Assembly (NCBI GenBank): GCA_965247705.1
Contig: CBDFHV010000066.1
Span: forward strand, 1 to 53,562
Source: CBDFHV01 sp965247705
Lineage (GTDB): Bacteria; Pseudomonadota; Alphaproteobacteria; Rhodospirillales; CAMCUA01
Length of the DNA stretch: 53,562 nt
Reading direction: 5' to 3'
Numbering within the stretch: the first letter of the stretch is position 1; every line of letters begins with the position of its first letter. Below are positions 34,157 through 43,544 of this stretch, one piece after another. The notes beneath the pieces were generated by a model. The model ran no database searches and had not been told where the DNA came from. It saw only the letters and a program-made list of their open reading frames with translations. The position numbers and the translations under genes were made by a program.

Positions 34157-34375
34157 TTATCGATCGGCAGCCGCCATCCACGGCGGCGAGCGGTCAGCAA
34201 GGCGGTCGAACACTGGGCAATCCCGCCGGTGCGCGTCCGGCAGATAGCCGATGCTGGTCAGGAACGCCCGCACAACCTCGCCACCCATGAACTTGAAGCG
34301 CCGCCGGAAGAGCTTCACCCAATCTTCCAGCGAGCGGGGATGATGGCCCGGGGCGATATCGCAGTAGTCGCTCAT
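34157..34375 (-). pseudogene. tag: Internally deleted DNA-3-methyladenine glycosylase I (72 aa)
   Basis: An intact family member of about 190-210 residues begins with (Y)CDIAPGHPLHGPYHD-like sequence and ends with a helix and a Zn-binding H-x-x-x-C. Here the protein starts MSDYCDIAPGHH and passes directly into PRSLEDWVKLFRRRFKFMGG, EVVRAFLTSIGYLPDAHRRD and CPVFDRLADRSPPWM. About 130 central residues, including the catalytic acid and the base-stacking aromatic residues, are gone without a frame change. The Cys near the start and the His and Cys near the end that bind zinc remain, while the second N-terminal His is lost or replaced by the HH pair. The start overlaps the DUF1467 stop by 4 bases, so it was once, and may still be, translated. 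Glycosylase activity is not expected. Confidence 0.75.
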
Positions 34376-34614
34376 GACGGCCGGACCGAAATCAGCTCGA
34401 AGGTCACAACCACGTAGATAACGCCCCAGACCACGGCCGCCAACAGGCTGTTGATGGCCATCTTCACCAGTAGCCGCGGTCGCCGCGGGGCGCTGGAGGC
34501 CTGCCCTTGACGCACGTCGCCAGGGTCGATGGGATGGTTTCCCCAGGGCAAAACCACGAAAAGGGTGATCCACCAGACGACGAAATAGACGCCGATCCCC
34601 GTCACCCACCCCAA
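34372..34614 (-). CDS. DUF1467 family membrane protein (80 aa)
   Basis: Small two-helix membrane protein typical of alphaproteobacteria, found next to mce and rnj. The helices are WVTGIGVYFVVWWITLFVVL and the C-terminal MAINSLLAAVVWGVIYVVV; between them are the family residues PWGNHPIDPGD and SAPRRPRLLVK. The start is taken as TTG at 34614 (read LGWVTG, aligning with the usual MGW), with AGGAGG nine bases upstream inside the end of mce; GTG at 34608 is the alternative. Function unknown. It overlaps the tag remnant by 4 bases. Confidence 0.82.
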   Translation of the reverse strand: MGWVTGIGVYFVVWWITLFVVLPWGNHPIDPGDVRQGQASSAPRRPRLLVKMAINSLLAAVVWGVIYVVVTFELISVRPS

Positions 34615-34618
34615 GGGG

Positions 34619-35023
34619 TCACGCCTCCTCGAGCTCGATGAGAGTGCCGCAGAAGTCCTTTGGATGGAGAAACAGAACTGGTTTACCGTGGGCGCCGATC
34701 CCGGGCTCGCCATTGCCGAGCACCCGTGCGCCCCGCGCCTGAAGACAGTCCCGCGCGGCCCGGATATCGTCCACCTCGTAACAGACATGATGCATGCCGC
34801 CCGCCGAATTGCGGGCCAGAAAGGCGGCGACGGGCGACGTGTCGTCAAGGGGCTGCAGAAGCTCGATCCGGGTGTTCGGAAGGTCGACGAACACCACCCT
34901 CACGCCATGCTCCGGCAGATCCGTGGGCGACGAGACCGAGGCTCCCAGCGTGCCTTCGTACGTCTGCATGGCGGCGGCCAGGTCGGGGACCACGATCGCC
35001 ACATGGTTCAGGCGCCCTATCAT
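34619..35023 (-). CDS. mce: Methylmalonyl-CoA epimerase
   Basis: Interconverts (2S)- and (2R)-methylmalonyl-CoA in propionyl-CoA metabolism. The vicinal-oxygen-chelate fold is visible in 134 residues: first half RLNHVAIVVPDLAAAMQTYE, second half GGMHHVCYEVDDIRAARDCL. The metal ligands are the His in NHVAI, the His in MHHVCYEV and the Glu in CGTLIELEE. The start overlaps the rnj stop by 4 bases. The pairing rnj-mce-DUF1467 is a standing alphaproteobacterial cluster without known functional reason. Confidence 0.94.
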   Translation of the reverse strand: MIGRLNHVAIVVPDLAAAMQTYEGTLGASVSSPTDLPEHGVRVVFVDLPNTRIELLQPLDDTSPVAAFLARNSAGGMHHVCYEVDDIRAARDCLQARGARVLGNGEPGIGAHGKPVLFLHPKDFCGTLIELEEA

Positions 35024-36702
35024 TCCGACCCTCCTTCGACCCGGACCAGATGAACTTGGGTGACCGGCCGCTTGTCCAACAAATCGCGGGCGGCCCGCCG
35101 GGCAGCGATTCGAACCGCATCGCTAAGCGCGTTGTCCTTGCGCCGCACCTTGGGCGGGGCATCCTCGACCGCCTGTATCACGGCGTCGATAAGGTCGTCT
35201 TCCACGTCCTCTTCGCCCCTATCGAGCAAACCCACCGTCGATATCTGGGGATCGTCGACAAGGCGCCCGGACCTGTCCACCGCCACGCTGATCATCATGA
35301 TTCCATTGTATATGCCGCGCACCCGGCTGCGCACCAATTCGCTGTCGGCGGGGATCAGCCGTTTTCCTTCCAGATACAGGCGGCCAGAGGGTACTTCCTC
35401 CACGATGTCCGGCGGGTCGGGCGCCAGGCGCACCATGCGCCCGTTCTCGGCCACGATGGCGTGGCGGGTCTGACATTGGCGCGCCAGTTCCGCGTGCGCC
35501 ACCAGGTGGCGAAGCTCGCCGTGGACCGGCACCGCCACCTGCGGCCGGACCAGGGCGTACATGTGCGCCAGTTCGTCCCGCGCCGGATGACCGGATACGT
35601 GGACGAAATGGTCCTTCTGGGTGAGGACGTGGAGGCCCAGCCTTACGAGCTGGTTGTGAAGCCGGCCGATCGAGATCTCGTTGCCGGGAATGATGCGCGC
35701 CGAGAAGATCACCGTGTCCCCCTTGCACAGAGCAATATGGGGGTGGGTCCCGGCAGCGATGCGAGCGAGGGCCGCCCGCGGCTCCCCCTGGCTACCCGTG
35801 CACAGGATTAGGGCCTTATCGCGGGGCATGTAGTCGGCGTAGCTCTCGTCGATGAAGGCCGGCGTGTCCGCCAGATAGCCGCAGCTCCGGGCGGCTTTCT
35901 CGATTCGCCGGATGGAGCGGCCGGCGGCGACCACGTCGCGGCCACAATCCGCCGCCACCGCGGCGATAGTCTCCAGCCGTGCGACGTTGGAAGCGAAGCA
36001 GGTGACGGCGATGCGTCCCTTGCAGTCCCCGACCAGAGCCTTGAGGCTGTCGAAGAGATCCGCTTCCGAGCCCGAGGTCCCTTCCTCGAAGACGTTGGTG
36101 GAGTCGCAGACCATGGCCAGCACCCCCGATTCGCCCAGGCGCCGCAGGGCGTCCTCGTCCGCGGTGGGCCCCACGACCGGGTTCGGATCGAACTTCCAAT
36201 CTCCCGTATGGAGGACCGTACCCAGGGGAGTCCCAATCGCGATAGCGTTGGGTTCGGGGATCGAATGGGTCAGCGTGATCAGCTCAAGATCGAAAGGCCC
36301 GACCGAGAAACGGCCGCTCAAGGGGACTTCGGTCAGGGACATCCGGTCGGCCCAGTCCACTTCCTTGAGCTTTTCGCGCAGGAAGGTGGCGGTAAACTTG
36401 GTGGCGTAGACGGGGCAACGCAGGCGGTCCCATAGGTAGGGCACCGCGCCCAGGTGATCCTCGTGAGCGTGGGTGAGCACCAGGCCCTCGAGGCGATCCA
36501 GGTGCGCTTCGATGAATGTGGGATCCGGCATGATCACGTCGATGCCGGGCGGATAGCCGTCGCTGAAGGTGACCCCAAGATCGACCATGATCCAACGCTC
36601 GCGGCCCGGCGGGCCGAGACCGTAGAGATTCAGGTTCATGCCGATCTCGCCGGCGCCGCCCAGGGGCAGGAACACCATCCGCGCGTCCGGGTCCAGACTC
36701 AT
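35020..36702 (-). CDS. rnj: Ribonuclease J
   Basis: Metallo-beta-lactamase/beta-CASP nuclease with 5'-exo and endonuclease activity on RNA, 560 residues. The zinc motif is THAHEDHLGAVPYL (HAHEDH at residues 78-83); further ligands are in LHTGDWKFDPNPVVG, and the beta-CASP part has CDSTNVFEEGTSGSE and the motif HVSGHPARDELAHMY. A C-terminal domain follows (about 450-560). Overlaps coaX by 4 bases on one side and mce by 4 on the other. Confidence 0.95.
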   Translation of the reverse strand: MSLDPDARMVFLPLGGAGEIGMNLNLYGLGPPGRERWIMVDLGVTFSDGYPPGIDVIMPDPTFIEAHLDRLEGLVLTHAHEDHLGAVPYLWDRLRCPVYATKFTATFLREKLKEVDWADRMSLTEVPLSGRFSVGPFDLELITLTHSIPEPNAIAIGTPLGTVLHTGDWKFDPNPVVGPTADEDALRRLGESGVLAMVCDSTNVFEEGTSGSEADLFDSLKALVGDCKGRIAVTCFASNVARLETIAAVAADCGRDVVAAGRSIRRIEKAARSCGYLADTPAFIDESYADYMPRDKALILCTGSQGEPRAALARIAAGTHPHIALCKGDTVIFSARIIPGNEISIGRLHNQLVRLGLHVLTQKDHFVHVSGHPARDELAHMYALVRPQVAVPVHGELRHLVAHAELARQCQTRHAIVAENGRMVRLAPDPPDIVEEVPSGRLYLEGKRLIPADSELVRSRVRGIYNGIMMISVAVDRSGRLVDDPQISTVGLLDRGEEDVEDDLIDAVIQAVEDAPPKVRRKDNALSDAVRIAARRAARDLLDKRPVTQVHLVRVEGGSE

Positions 36703-37475
36703 GAAGGGCGGTTCCGCATGTGGATATGGTAAAGGCCGTTCAGGGTCAGATCGGGGTCCGCCGCCCTGATGCAGTCCACGTGTTCGTTGAACAGAGGCGC
36801 CAGGCCACCGGTGGCGATCACGTCCATGGCGGCGCCGAACTCCTGGCCGATTCGCGCCACCATCCCTTCGATCAGCGTAACGTGGCCCCAGAATATTCCC
36901 GACTGCATGGCCGACACCGTATCGGTGCCGATCACCCGGGCCGGACGGGTGACGGCGACCCGGGGCAACTGGGCCGCGGCCATATGGAGCGCCCGTAGGG
37001 ACAGGTTGGCGCCGGGGGCGATGATGCCGCCGACGTAGTTGCCGCCGCCGTCGATGACGTCGAAGGTGGTCGCGGTCCCGAAATCAACCACGATCAGAGG
37101 GCCGACATAGCGCTGCCCGGCGGACACCGCGTTGGCTAGGCGGTCGGCCCCCACCTGGTCCGGCCGGTCGACAAGGACGCCGATCCCCAGTTCCACGCCC
37201 GGCTCTCCGACCATCAGGGGATCGCACTGGAAGTAGGCACGGCACAAGGACTTCAGGTGGAAGTCCGTTGCCGGCACCACGGAGGCGACGATGGCATGTT
37301 TCACGACCGACCGGTCGAGCCCGTCCATGGTCATCAGGCGGTCGAGCCAGACGCCGTATTCGTCGGCCGTTCGCTCGGCTCCGGTAGCGCTCCGCCACCG
37401 GCGGTGGATGGTTCCGTCCTCGGCGATGACCGCGAAGACCGTGTTGGTGTTGCCCGCGTCGATGGCCAGTAGCAT
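36699..37475 (-). CDS. coaX: Type III pantothenate kinase
   Basis: First step of coenzyme A synthesis, the CoaA-independent form of the ASKHA fold. The protein has 258 residues. It begins with the phosphate-binding DAGNTNTVFAV (residues 6-16), has GADRLANAVSAGQRY and the metal/adenosine region LIVVDFGTATTFDVIDGGGN with YVGGIIAPG, and ends in a charged tail. It lies 10 bases after birA and overlaps rnj by 4. Confidence 0.95.
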   Translation of the reverse strand: MLLAIDAGNTNTVFAVIAEDGTIHRRWRSATGAERTADEYGVWLDRLMTMDGLDRSVVKHAIVASVVPATDFHLKSLCRAYFQCDPLMVGEPGVELGIGVLVDRPDQVGADRLANAVSAGQRYVGPLIVVDFGTATTFDVIDGGGNYVGGIIAPGANLSLRALHMAAAQLPRVAVTRPARVIGTDTVSAMQSGIFWGHVTLIEGMVARIGQEFGAAMDVIATGGLAPLFNEHVDCIRAADPDLTLNGLYHIHMRNRPS

Positions 37476-37485
37476 CGCCCGCGCT

Positions 37486-38232
37486 CTACGCGGCGGCCGG
37501 GAACACGTCCCCGTAGGTCACGCGTCGGTCGCCTTCGGGACCGTGCAGAACCAGCGCGCCATCCTGGTCCAGGTCGACGAAAGTGCCGTGCAGGGAGGCA
37601 CCGGGCAGACGGACGCAGATGGGTTGGCCACGCCCGCTCGCGTGGTCCCACCATTCCTGGCGAACGGGCTCGAATCCGTGGCTCTCCCATAGGCCGCGCC
37701 ACGCCGCGAAACGGTCGAGAAATGCCGCCGCCACCGCGTCGGCCGTCGCCGAGCCGCCCATCGCGGCCAGCGAGGTGGCCGGATACTCGGTCCCGTCGGG
37801 GTGGGTGAGCACATTCACCCCCAGGCCCAGGAGGACCCAGGCCGGCACACCCTCCTCGAGCGGCCCGGATTCGAGCAGCATGCCCGATGCCTTGCGGCCG
37901 CCGATCAGGATGTCGTTCGGCCACTTGCAGTGGACGACGGCGCCGTCGGGCAGCAGCGACGCCAACGCCGCCCGCAAGGCGACGGAGGCGACGAAACCCA
38001 GCTGCACGGATTCGGCCAAGGGACGGGCCGGTCGCAGGATCAGGGTGGCAAAAAGGTTTCCGGGCCGGGACTCCCAGGCGCGGCCGCGCCGCGCGCGTCC
38101 CGTGGTCTGGCGGTCCGCCGTGATCACGATCCCATCGGCGGCGCCCTGCGCGGCCAGGGATCGGGCATGATCGTTGGTGCTGCCGACGTCTTGCAGATGG
38201 ATGCGGGTGAATCCTGGGGACAGTGGCGTCAT
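37486..38232 (-). CDS. birA: Biotin--[acetyl-CoA-carboxylase] ligase
   Basis: Attaches biotin to carboxylases. From the ATG at 38232 it has 248 residues and lacks the N-terminal helix-turn-helix of E. coli BirA, so it is a pure ligase and not a repressor. Motifs: DVGSTNDHARSLA, the biotinyl-AMP loop TGRARRGRAWESRPGNL (the commoner form is GRGRRGR), and KWPNDILIGGRKASGML. The start overlaps the nuoN stop by 4 bases, coupling it to the complex I operon. Confidence 0.95.
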   Translation of the reverse strand: MTPLSPGFTRIHLQDVGSTNDHARSLAAQGAADGIVITADRQTTGRARRGRAWESRPGNLFATLILRPARPLAESVQLGFVASVALRAALASLLPDGAVVHCKWPNDILIGGRKASGMLLESGPLEEGVPAWVLLGLGVNVLTHPDGTEYPATSLAAMGGSATADAVAAAFLDRFAAWRGLWESHGFEPVRQEWWDHASGRGQPICVRLPGASLHGTFVDLDQDGALVLHGPEGDRRVTYGDVFPAAA

Positions 38233-39704
38233 CCGGGGAAAAGCGAGGCGGCGGCGGCCTGGGCGGCGGTCAGGATGGGGTCCGGATAGAGTATGAACAG
38301 GGCGACGAACAGGCCGGTGCCCAGGATTACGGCCCCAAGGTCGCGGGACACGGGACGGTCCAACGCATCTTCCAGGTCGTCGAAATACATCACCTTGACG
38401 ATCCGCAAGTAGTAGAAGGCGGCGACCACGCTCGACAGAACGCCGATGATGGCGAGCCCATAGAGCCCCGCCTCGATGGCGGGCAAGAAGATGTAGAGCT
38501 TGCCGAAAAAGCCGGCCAGTGGCGGAATGCCGGCCATGGAAAACATGAAGACGGTCAGGGTCAGGGCCAGCAGGGGGTGGCTCTTCGACAGGCCCGCCAG
38601 GTCCGAAATCTGCTCCACCATGCGGTCGTTGCGCCGCATACAAAGGATGCAGGCGAACGTGCCCACGTTCATGAACAGATAGATGGCCATATAGATGAGG
38701 ACGCCGCCGATGCCCACGGCGTCGCCCACCGCCAGTCCGATCAGTGCGTAGCCCACGTGACCGATGGAACTGTAGGCCATCAGCCGCTTGATATTGTCCT
38801 GCTTGATGGCGGCGAACGCGCCCAACAGCATGGACGCAATGGAGAGGAAGACGATGACCTGCTGCCACTGGGCCACCAGATCGCCGAAGGGCCCGACCAT
38901 GACCCGGCAGAAAAGCGCGATGGCCGCGATCTTCGGCGCCACCGAGAAGAACGCGGCCACCGGGGTCGGCGCTCCTTCGTAAACGTCCGGCGTCCACATG
39001 TGGAAGGGAACGGCCGAAACCTTGAAGGCCAGCCCCGAAATCACGAACACGATGCCGATGATGAGCTGGATAGAGACCTCGCCCCCGCCGGTGCCGGCAA
39101 ACTGCCGGGCCAGGGAAACGAAGCCGGTGCTGCCGGCCGTGCCATATATGAGGGACGCGCCATACAGCAGCATGCCGGAGGCCAGGGCACCGAGAACGAA
39201 GTACTTGAGCCCAGCTTCGGTGCTCCGGGTGTCCTCCCGCTGGAAGGAAGCCATCACGTAGAGGGACAGGCTCTGCAACTCCAGCCCCAGGTAAAGGGAG
39301 ATGAGGTCGTTGGCCGAGACCATCATCATCATGCCCAGGGTGGCGAGCAGCACCAGCACCCCGAACTCGAAGCGGGCGATGTTCTGCCGCTCCAAGTAGT
39401 CGCGGGCCAGAATCAGCGACAGGCCCGAAGCGATGAGGATAAGCACCTTGGCGAAAACCGAGAAGGGATCGGTGACGAACATGGAACCGAAGCTGGTTGC
39501 CGCGGGGCGGGCAACGGTGACGACCAGAATTAAGGCCAGCCCCAGCGCCACCACTGACAGATAAATGATCGACCGCGCGTTGGCCACGCCCTGACGCCCA
39601 TCGTTCTTCTGGAACACGCCCAACATCAGCAGCGCCATGGCGGCCACGGCGGTGAATATCTCCGGCAGGGCCGGGACCAGTGCGGGGACTTGCGCGAGCG
39701 GCAT
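38229..39704 (-). CDS. nuoN: NADH-quinone oxidoreductase subunit N
   Basis: Antiporter-like proton-pumping membrane subunit of complex I. From the ATG at 39704 the protein has 491 residues and about 14 hydrophobic segments. Typical parts are LYLGLELQSLSLYVMASFQR with the conserved Glu, YFVLGALASGMLLYG, FKVSAVPFHMWTPDVYEGAP with the key Lys, and KRLMAYSSIGHVGYALIGLA. It is the last nuo gene; birA overlaps its stop. Confidence 0.96.
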   Translation of the reverse strand: MPLAQVPALVPALPEIFTAVAAMALLMLGVFQKNDGRQGVANARSIIYLSVVALGLALILVVTVARPAATSFGSMFVTDPFSVFAKVLILIASGLSLILARDYLERQNIARFEFGVLVLLATLGMMMMVSANDLISLYLGLELQSLSLYVMASFQREDTRSTEAGLKYFVLGALASGMLLYGASLIYGTAGSTGFVSLARQFAGTGGGEVSIQLIIGIVFVISGLAFKVSAVPFHMWTPDVYEGAPTPVAAFFSVAPKIAAIALFCRVMVGPFGDLVAQWQQVIVFLSIASMLLGAFAAIKQDNIKRLMAYSSIGHVGYALIGLAVGDAVGIGGVLIYMAIYLFMNVGTFACILCMRRNDRMVEQISDLAGLSKSHPLLALTLTVFMFSMAGIPPLAGFFGKLYIFLPAIEAGLYGLAIIGVLSSVVAAFYYLRIVKVMYFDDLEDALDRPVSRDLGAVILGTGLFVALFILYPDPILTAAQAAAASLFPG

Positions 39705-39729
39705 GACCGGAATCCTCTCCCCGTCCCGC

Positions 39730-41241
39730 TCAGCGCGCCGCCAACGGTGCCACGGGCGCGCTTCGCGCCACGTCCACCTGGCCAATCAGTTTCTCCACCG
39801 AGGCATGCATGGGCTCAAGGAACGAACCCGGATAGACGCCCATCCATACGACCAGCAGGACCAGCGGCGCGAAGACGGCGATCTCCCGCGGGTTCAGATC
39901 GCGGATACGAACCAGGCTCTCCTTGGTCAGCTGGCCGAAGATGACCCGCCGATAGAGATAGAGCATGTAGGCGGCGCCCAGGACCACGCCGGTGGCGGTC
40001 AGCGCCGCGACCCAGGTACTGACCTGGAAAATCCCCACCAGCACCAAGAACTCGCCGACGAAGCCCGACGTCCCGGGCAGCCCCACGGACGCCAGCATGA
40101 ACAGCATGAACACCAGGGCATAGGCGGGCATGCGGTGGACCAGGCCGCCGTAGGTCTCGATGTCGCGGGAGTGCATGCGGTCGTAAACCACGCCGACGAT
40201 GAGAAACAGGGCCGCCGATACCACGCCGTGGCTCAGCATTTGGAATATGGCGCCCTCGATGCCCTGGATGGTCACCGTGAAGGTCCCGGCGGTAACGAAA
40301 CCCATGTGGGCCACCGATGAATAGGCGATCAGCTTCTTCATATCCTCCTGGGCCAGGGCGACCAAGGAGGTGTAGATCACGGCGACGATGCTGAGGGTGA
40401 AGATAAACGGCGCGAAAAACAGCGTCGCCTCGGGGAACATGGGTAACGAGAAGCGCAGGAACCCGTAGCCGCCGAACTTCAACAGCACCCCCGCCAGGAT
40501 TACCGAACCGGCCGTCGGCGCCTCCACGTGCGCGTCGGGCAGCCAGGTGTGCACCGGCCACATGGGGACCTTCACCGCGAAGGACGCGAAGAAGGCCAGC
40601 CACAGCCAGGTTTGCATGGCCGACGGGAAGCTATGGGCCATGAGGGTCGGGATGTCGGTCGTGCCGGCATCGTAGTACATGGCCAGCAGGGCCAGCAGCA
40701 TGAGCACCGAGCCCAACAGCGTGTAGAGGAAGAATTTGAACGCGGCATACACCCGCCGCTCACCTCCCCAGACCCCGATGATCAGGAACATCGGGATCAG
40801 CACGCCCTCGAAGAAAACGTAGAAGACGACCATGTCCAGGGCGCTGAACATGCCCACCATCATGGTCTCCATGACCAGGAAGGCGATCATGTACTCCTTC
40901 ACCCGCTCGGTGATGGACTCCCAACTGGCGAGCACGCAGATCGGCGTCAGCAAGGTGGACAGGAGGATGAAGAACAGCGAAATGCCGTCGATGCCCAAGT
41001 GGTAGCGGATCTTGAAAGTCTCGATCCAGACCACGTTTTCCTCGAACTGGAAACCGGCGTCGGAGGCGTCGAACTGGAACCACAGCATCAGCGACAGCAC
41101 GAAGGTGATCAGCGAGGTCCACAGGGCAACGAAGCGGGCATTGCGGGCCACAATCTCCGGATCGCCACGTACGATCAGGATGAAGGCCGCCCCCACCAGG
41201 GGCAGAAAGATCAGGATGGACAGGAGGGGGAAACTACCCAT
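39730..41241 (-). CDS. nuoM: NADH-quinone oxidoreductase subunit M
   Basis: Second antiporter-like pump subunit of complex I, 503 residues with about 14 membrane helices. Signatures are FYVFFEGVLIPMFLIIGVWG (conserved Glu), FASFAVKVPMWPVHTWLPDA and HVEAPTAGSVILAGVLLKFG (conserved Lys and His), and KKLIAYSSVAHMGFVTAG. It follows nuoL by 6 bases. Confidence 0.97.
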   Translation of the reverse strand: MGSFPLLSILIFLPLVGAAFILIVRGDPEIVARNARFVALWTSLITFVLSLMLWFQFDASDAGFQFEENVVWIETFKIRYHLGIDGISLFFILLSTLLTPICVLASWESITERVKEYMIAFLVMETMMVGMFSALDMVVFYVFFEGVLIPMFLIIGVWGGERRVYAAFKFFLYTLLGSVLMLLALLAMYYDAGTTDIPTLMAHSFPSAMQTWLWLAFFASFAVKVPMWPVHTWLPDAHVEAPTAGSVILAGVLLKFGGYGFLRFSLPMFPEATLFFAPFIFTLSIVAVIYTSLVALAQEDMKKLIAYSSVAHMGFVTAGTFTVTIQGIEGAIFQMLSHGVVSAALFLIVGVVYDRMHSRDIETYGGLVHRMPAYALVFMLFMLASVGLPGTSGFVGEFLVLVGIFQVSTWVAALTATGVVLGAAYMLYLYRRVIFGQLTKESLVRIRDLNPREIAVFAPLVLLVVWMGVYPGSFLEPMHASVEKLIGQVDVARSAPVAPLAAR

Positions 41242-41247
41242 GCCGGC

Positions 41248-43224
41248 TCATCCCCCGCCCCGCATCATATACCAGGACACCAGGCCGGCCACGCCGATCA
41301 GCATCGCGAAGGCGTAGTGATAGACGTAACCGCTCTGCAGTCGTGCGGCCTGTCGGGCAAGGTTCAACGAGGCCGCCGCGATCCCATCCGGCCCCAGGCC
41401 GTCGATGAGGGTCCCGTCGCCGGTCTTCCACAGTCCACGGCCGAGGCGGAAGGCGGGACGCACGAACAGGAAATCGTACAATTCGTCGAAGTACCACTTG
41501 TTGAGCAGGAACCGGTAGAGGGCGCCGAACCGCTCCGCGATCGCTCCCGGCAATCCCGGCGCCATCATGTAGAGAACGTAGGCCAGCGCTATACCGGCCA
41601 AGCCCACGGCCAGGGGTAGCCACTTGACCCACGCCGGCACGTGATGGGCGTCGGCCAGGGCCGGGTGGGACGGCAGTATCAGCAGCGCATTGCCCCAGAA
41701 CGCCGCCGCGCCCTCGCCGACAAAGGCGTCGTAAGCCAGCACGCCGGCCACCACCGCCCCCGCCGCCAGGACGAACAGGGGCAGGATCATCACCTTCGGC
41801 GATTCGTGCACGTGGGCCATGACTTTCTCGTCGGCCCGCGGCGCCCCGTGGAAGGTCATGATCAGCAACCGCCAGGAATAGAAGGCGGTCATGAAGGCCG
41901 CCCCGATCCCCAACCAGAAGGCATAGTCACCGACGCCCGTATGGGCCGCCCAGGCCGCCTCGAGGACGATGTCCTTCGAATAGAAGCCAGCAAAGGGCCA
42001 CACCCCCGCCAGGGCCAGGGACCCAATCCACATGAGAACGTATGTGACCGGAATCATCCGCCAGATGCCGCCCATGCGGCGCATGTCCTGCTCGTCCGAC
42101 ATGGCGTGAATGACCGAGCCCGCGCCGAGGAACAACAGCGACTTGAAGAAGGCATGGGTCATCAGGTGGAAAATACCGGCCGAATAGGCCGATACCCCGC
42201 AGGCGAAGAACATGTAGCCCAGTTGGGAACAGGTGGAATAGGCGATCACCCGCTTGATGTCGTTCTGGACGCAGCCAATGGTGGCGGCGAAGAACGCCGT
42301 CGAGGCGCCGACGATGGTGACCACGGTCAGCGCGGTGTCGGAGTACTCGAACAGGGGTGACATGCGGGCGACCATGAACACCCCGGCGGTCACCATGGTG
42401 GCCGCGTGGATGAGGGCGGACACCGGCGTCGGGCCCTCCATGGCATCGGGCAACCAGGTGTGCAGGCCAAGCTGCGCCGATTTGCCCATGGCGCCGACGA
42501 ACAGCAACAGGCAAATGGCGGTCAGGGCGTGCACATCGGTGCCGAACACGTTCAGCATGGTGTCGGAGCGGCCACCCGCGGCGGCGAAGATGGTCTCGAA
42601 GCTGGTTGATTCGAACAGCACGAAGGTCGCGAAGATGCCCAGCGCGAAGCCGAAATCGCCCACCCGGTTGACGACGAAAGCCTTGATGGCCGCGGCGTTG
42701 GCCGCCGGCCGGTTGTACCAGAAGCCGATCAGCAGATAGGAGACCAGGCCGACCCCCTCCCAGCCGAAATAGAGCTGCACCAGGTTGTCGGAGGTGGCCA
42801 GCATCAGCATGAAGAAGGTGAACAGGCTCAAATAGGCCATGAACCGGGGGATGCCCGGGTCATGGTGCATGTAGCCGATGGAATAGATGTGGATCATCGT
42901 GGACACGACCGTAACCATGGCCAGCATGGCGGCCGAAAGGGTGTCCAGTTTGATCGCCCAGGACGCCTCGAAGGTGCCGGAATCGATCCAGGTGAACAGC
43001 TCGACCGTGCCCACGTTCTGCTGCACGGCGACGTCGTAGAACACGATCACCGCGAATATGGAGGAAAGCGCCATGGCGCCACAGGTCACAAGCTGGGCGG
43101 CGCGGTCGCGACCGGATTTGAGCTGTTTCTCCCGCTCCTTGTCCAGTTCGTCGAGCGGAAGGATTGCCAGGATGCCGGCGATCGCGGCGCCAATAAGCGG
43201 CAAAAAGACGGCGAGGACGGACAT
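41248..43224 (-). CDS. nuoL: NADH-quinone oxidoreductase subunit L
   Basis: Largest antiporter-like subunit of complex I, at the far end of the membrane arm; 658 residues with the long lateral helix near the C-terminus. Characteristic regions are LYFGWEGVGLVSYLLIGFWY, GAMGKSAQLGLHTWLPDAME followed by GPTPVSALIHAATMV, and NDIKRVIAYSTCSQLGYMFF. nuoK precedes it by 8 bases. Confidence 0.97.
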   Translation of the reverse strand: MSVLAVFLPLIGAAIAGILAILPLDELDKEREKQLKSGRDRAAQLVTCGAMALSSIFAVIVFYDVAVQQNVGTVELFTWIDSGTFEASWAIKLDTLSAAMLAMVTVVSTMIHIYSIGYMHHDPGIPRFMAYLSLFTFFMLMLATSDNLVQLYFGWEGVGLVSYLLIGFWYNRPAANAAAIKAFVVNRVGDFGFALGIFATFVLFESTSFETIFAAAGGRSDTMLNVFGTDVHALTAICLLLFVGAMGKSAQLGLHTWLPDAMEGPTPVSALIHAATMVTAGVFMVARMSPLFEYSDTALTVVTIVGASTAFFAATIGCVQNDIKRVIAYSTCSQLGYMFFACGVSAYSAGIFHLMTHAFFKSLLFLGAGSVIHAMSDEQDMRRMGGIWRMIPVTYVLMWIGSLALAGVWPFAGFYSKDIVLEAAWAAHTGVGDYAFWLGIGAAFMTAFYSWRLLIMTFHGAPRADEKVMAHVHESPKVMILPLFVLAAGAVVAGVLAYDAFVGEGAAAFWGNALLILPSHPALADAHHVPAWVKWLPLAVGLAGIALAYVLYMMAPGLPGAIAERFGALYRFLLNKWYFDELYDFLFVRPAFRLGRGLWKTGDGTLIDGLGPDGIAAASLNLARQAARLQSGYVYHYAFAMLIGVAGLVSWYMMRGGG

Positions 43225-43232
43225 CGGTCCGT

Positions 43233-43544
43233 TCAGCCCTTCATCATGTTGATGTCCTCGACCGCGATACTGCCGCGATTTCGGAAATAGACCACCAGGA
43301 TCGCCAAGCCGACCGCAGTCTCGGCGGCGGCGACCGTCAACACGAACATGGCGAAGACCTGCCCCACCATGTCGTTCAAGGCCGTCGAGAAGGCCACCAG
43401 GTTGATGTTCACCGCCAGCAGGATCAGCTCGATGGACATCAGGATGATGATGACGTTCTTCCGGTTCAGGAAAATGCCGAAGATACCGAGGGCGAACAGG
43501 ATCGCCGCCACCGTCAGATAGTGGGACAGGCCAATCTCGAGCAT
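43233..43544 (-). CDS. nuoK: NADH-quinone oxidoreductase subunit K
   Basis: Small MrpC-like membrane subunit, 103 residues and three helices. The two functionally important membrane carboxylates are present: Glu39 in LMSIELILLAVNINLVAFS and Glu75 in VAAAETAVGLAILVVYF, with the same spacing as in E. coli NuoK (36 and 72). Start and nuoJ stop share one base. Confidence 0.97.
   Translation of the reverse strand: MLEIGLSHYLTVAAILFALGIFGIFLNRKNVIIILMSIELILLAVNINLVAFSTALNDMVGQVFAMFVLTVAAAETAVGLAILVVYFRNRGSIAVEDINMMKG

Noticed and set aside
37486..38997. 503-residue frame that would fuse nuoN-derived sequence to birA
   Set aside because: The upstream part is nuoN read in another frame; birA starts at 38232 with a 4-base overlap.
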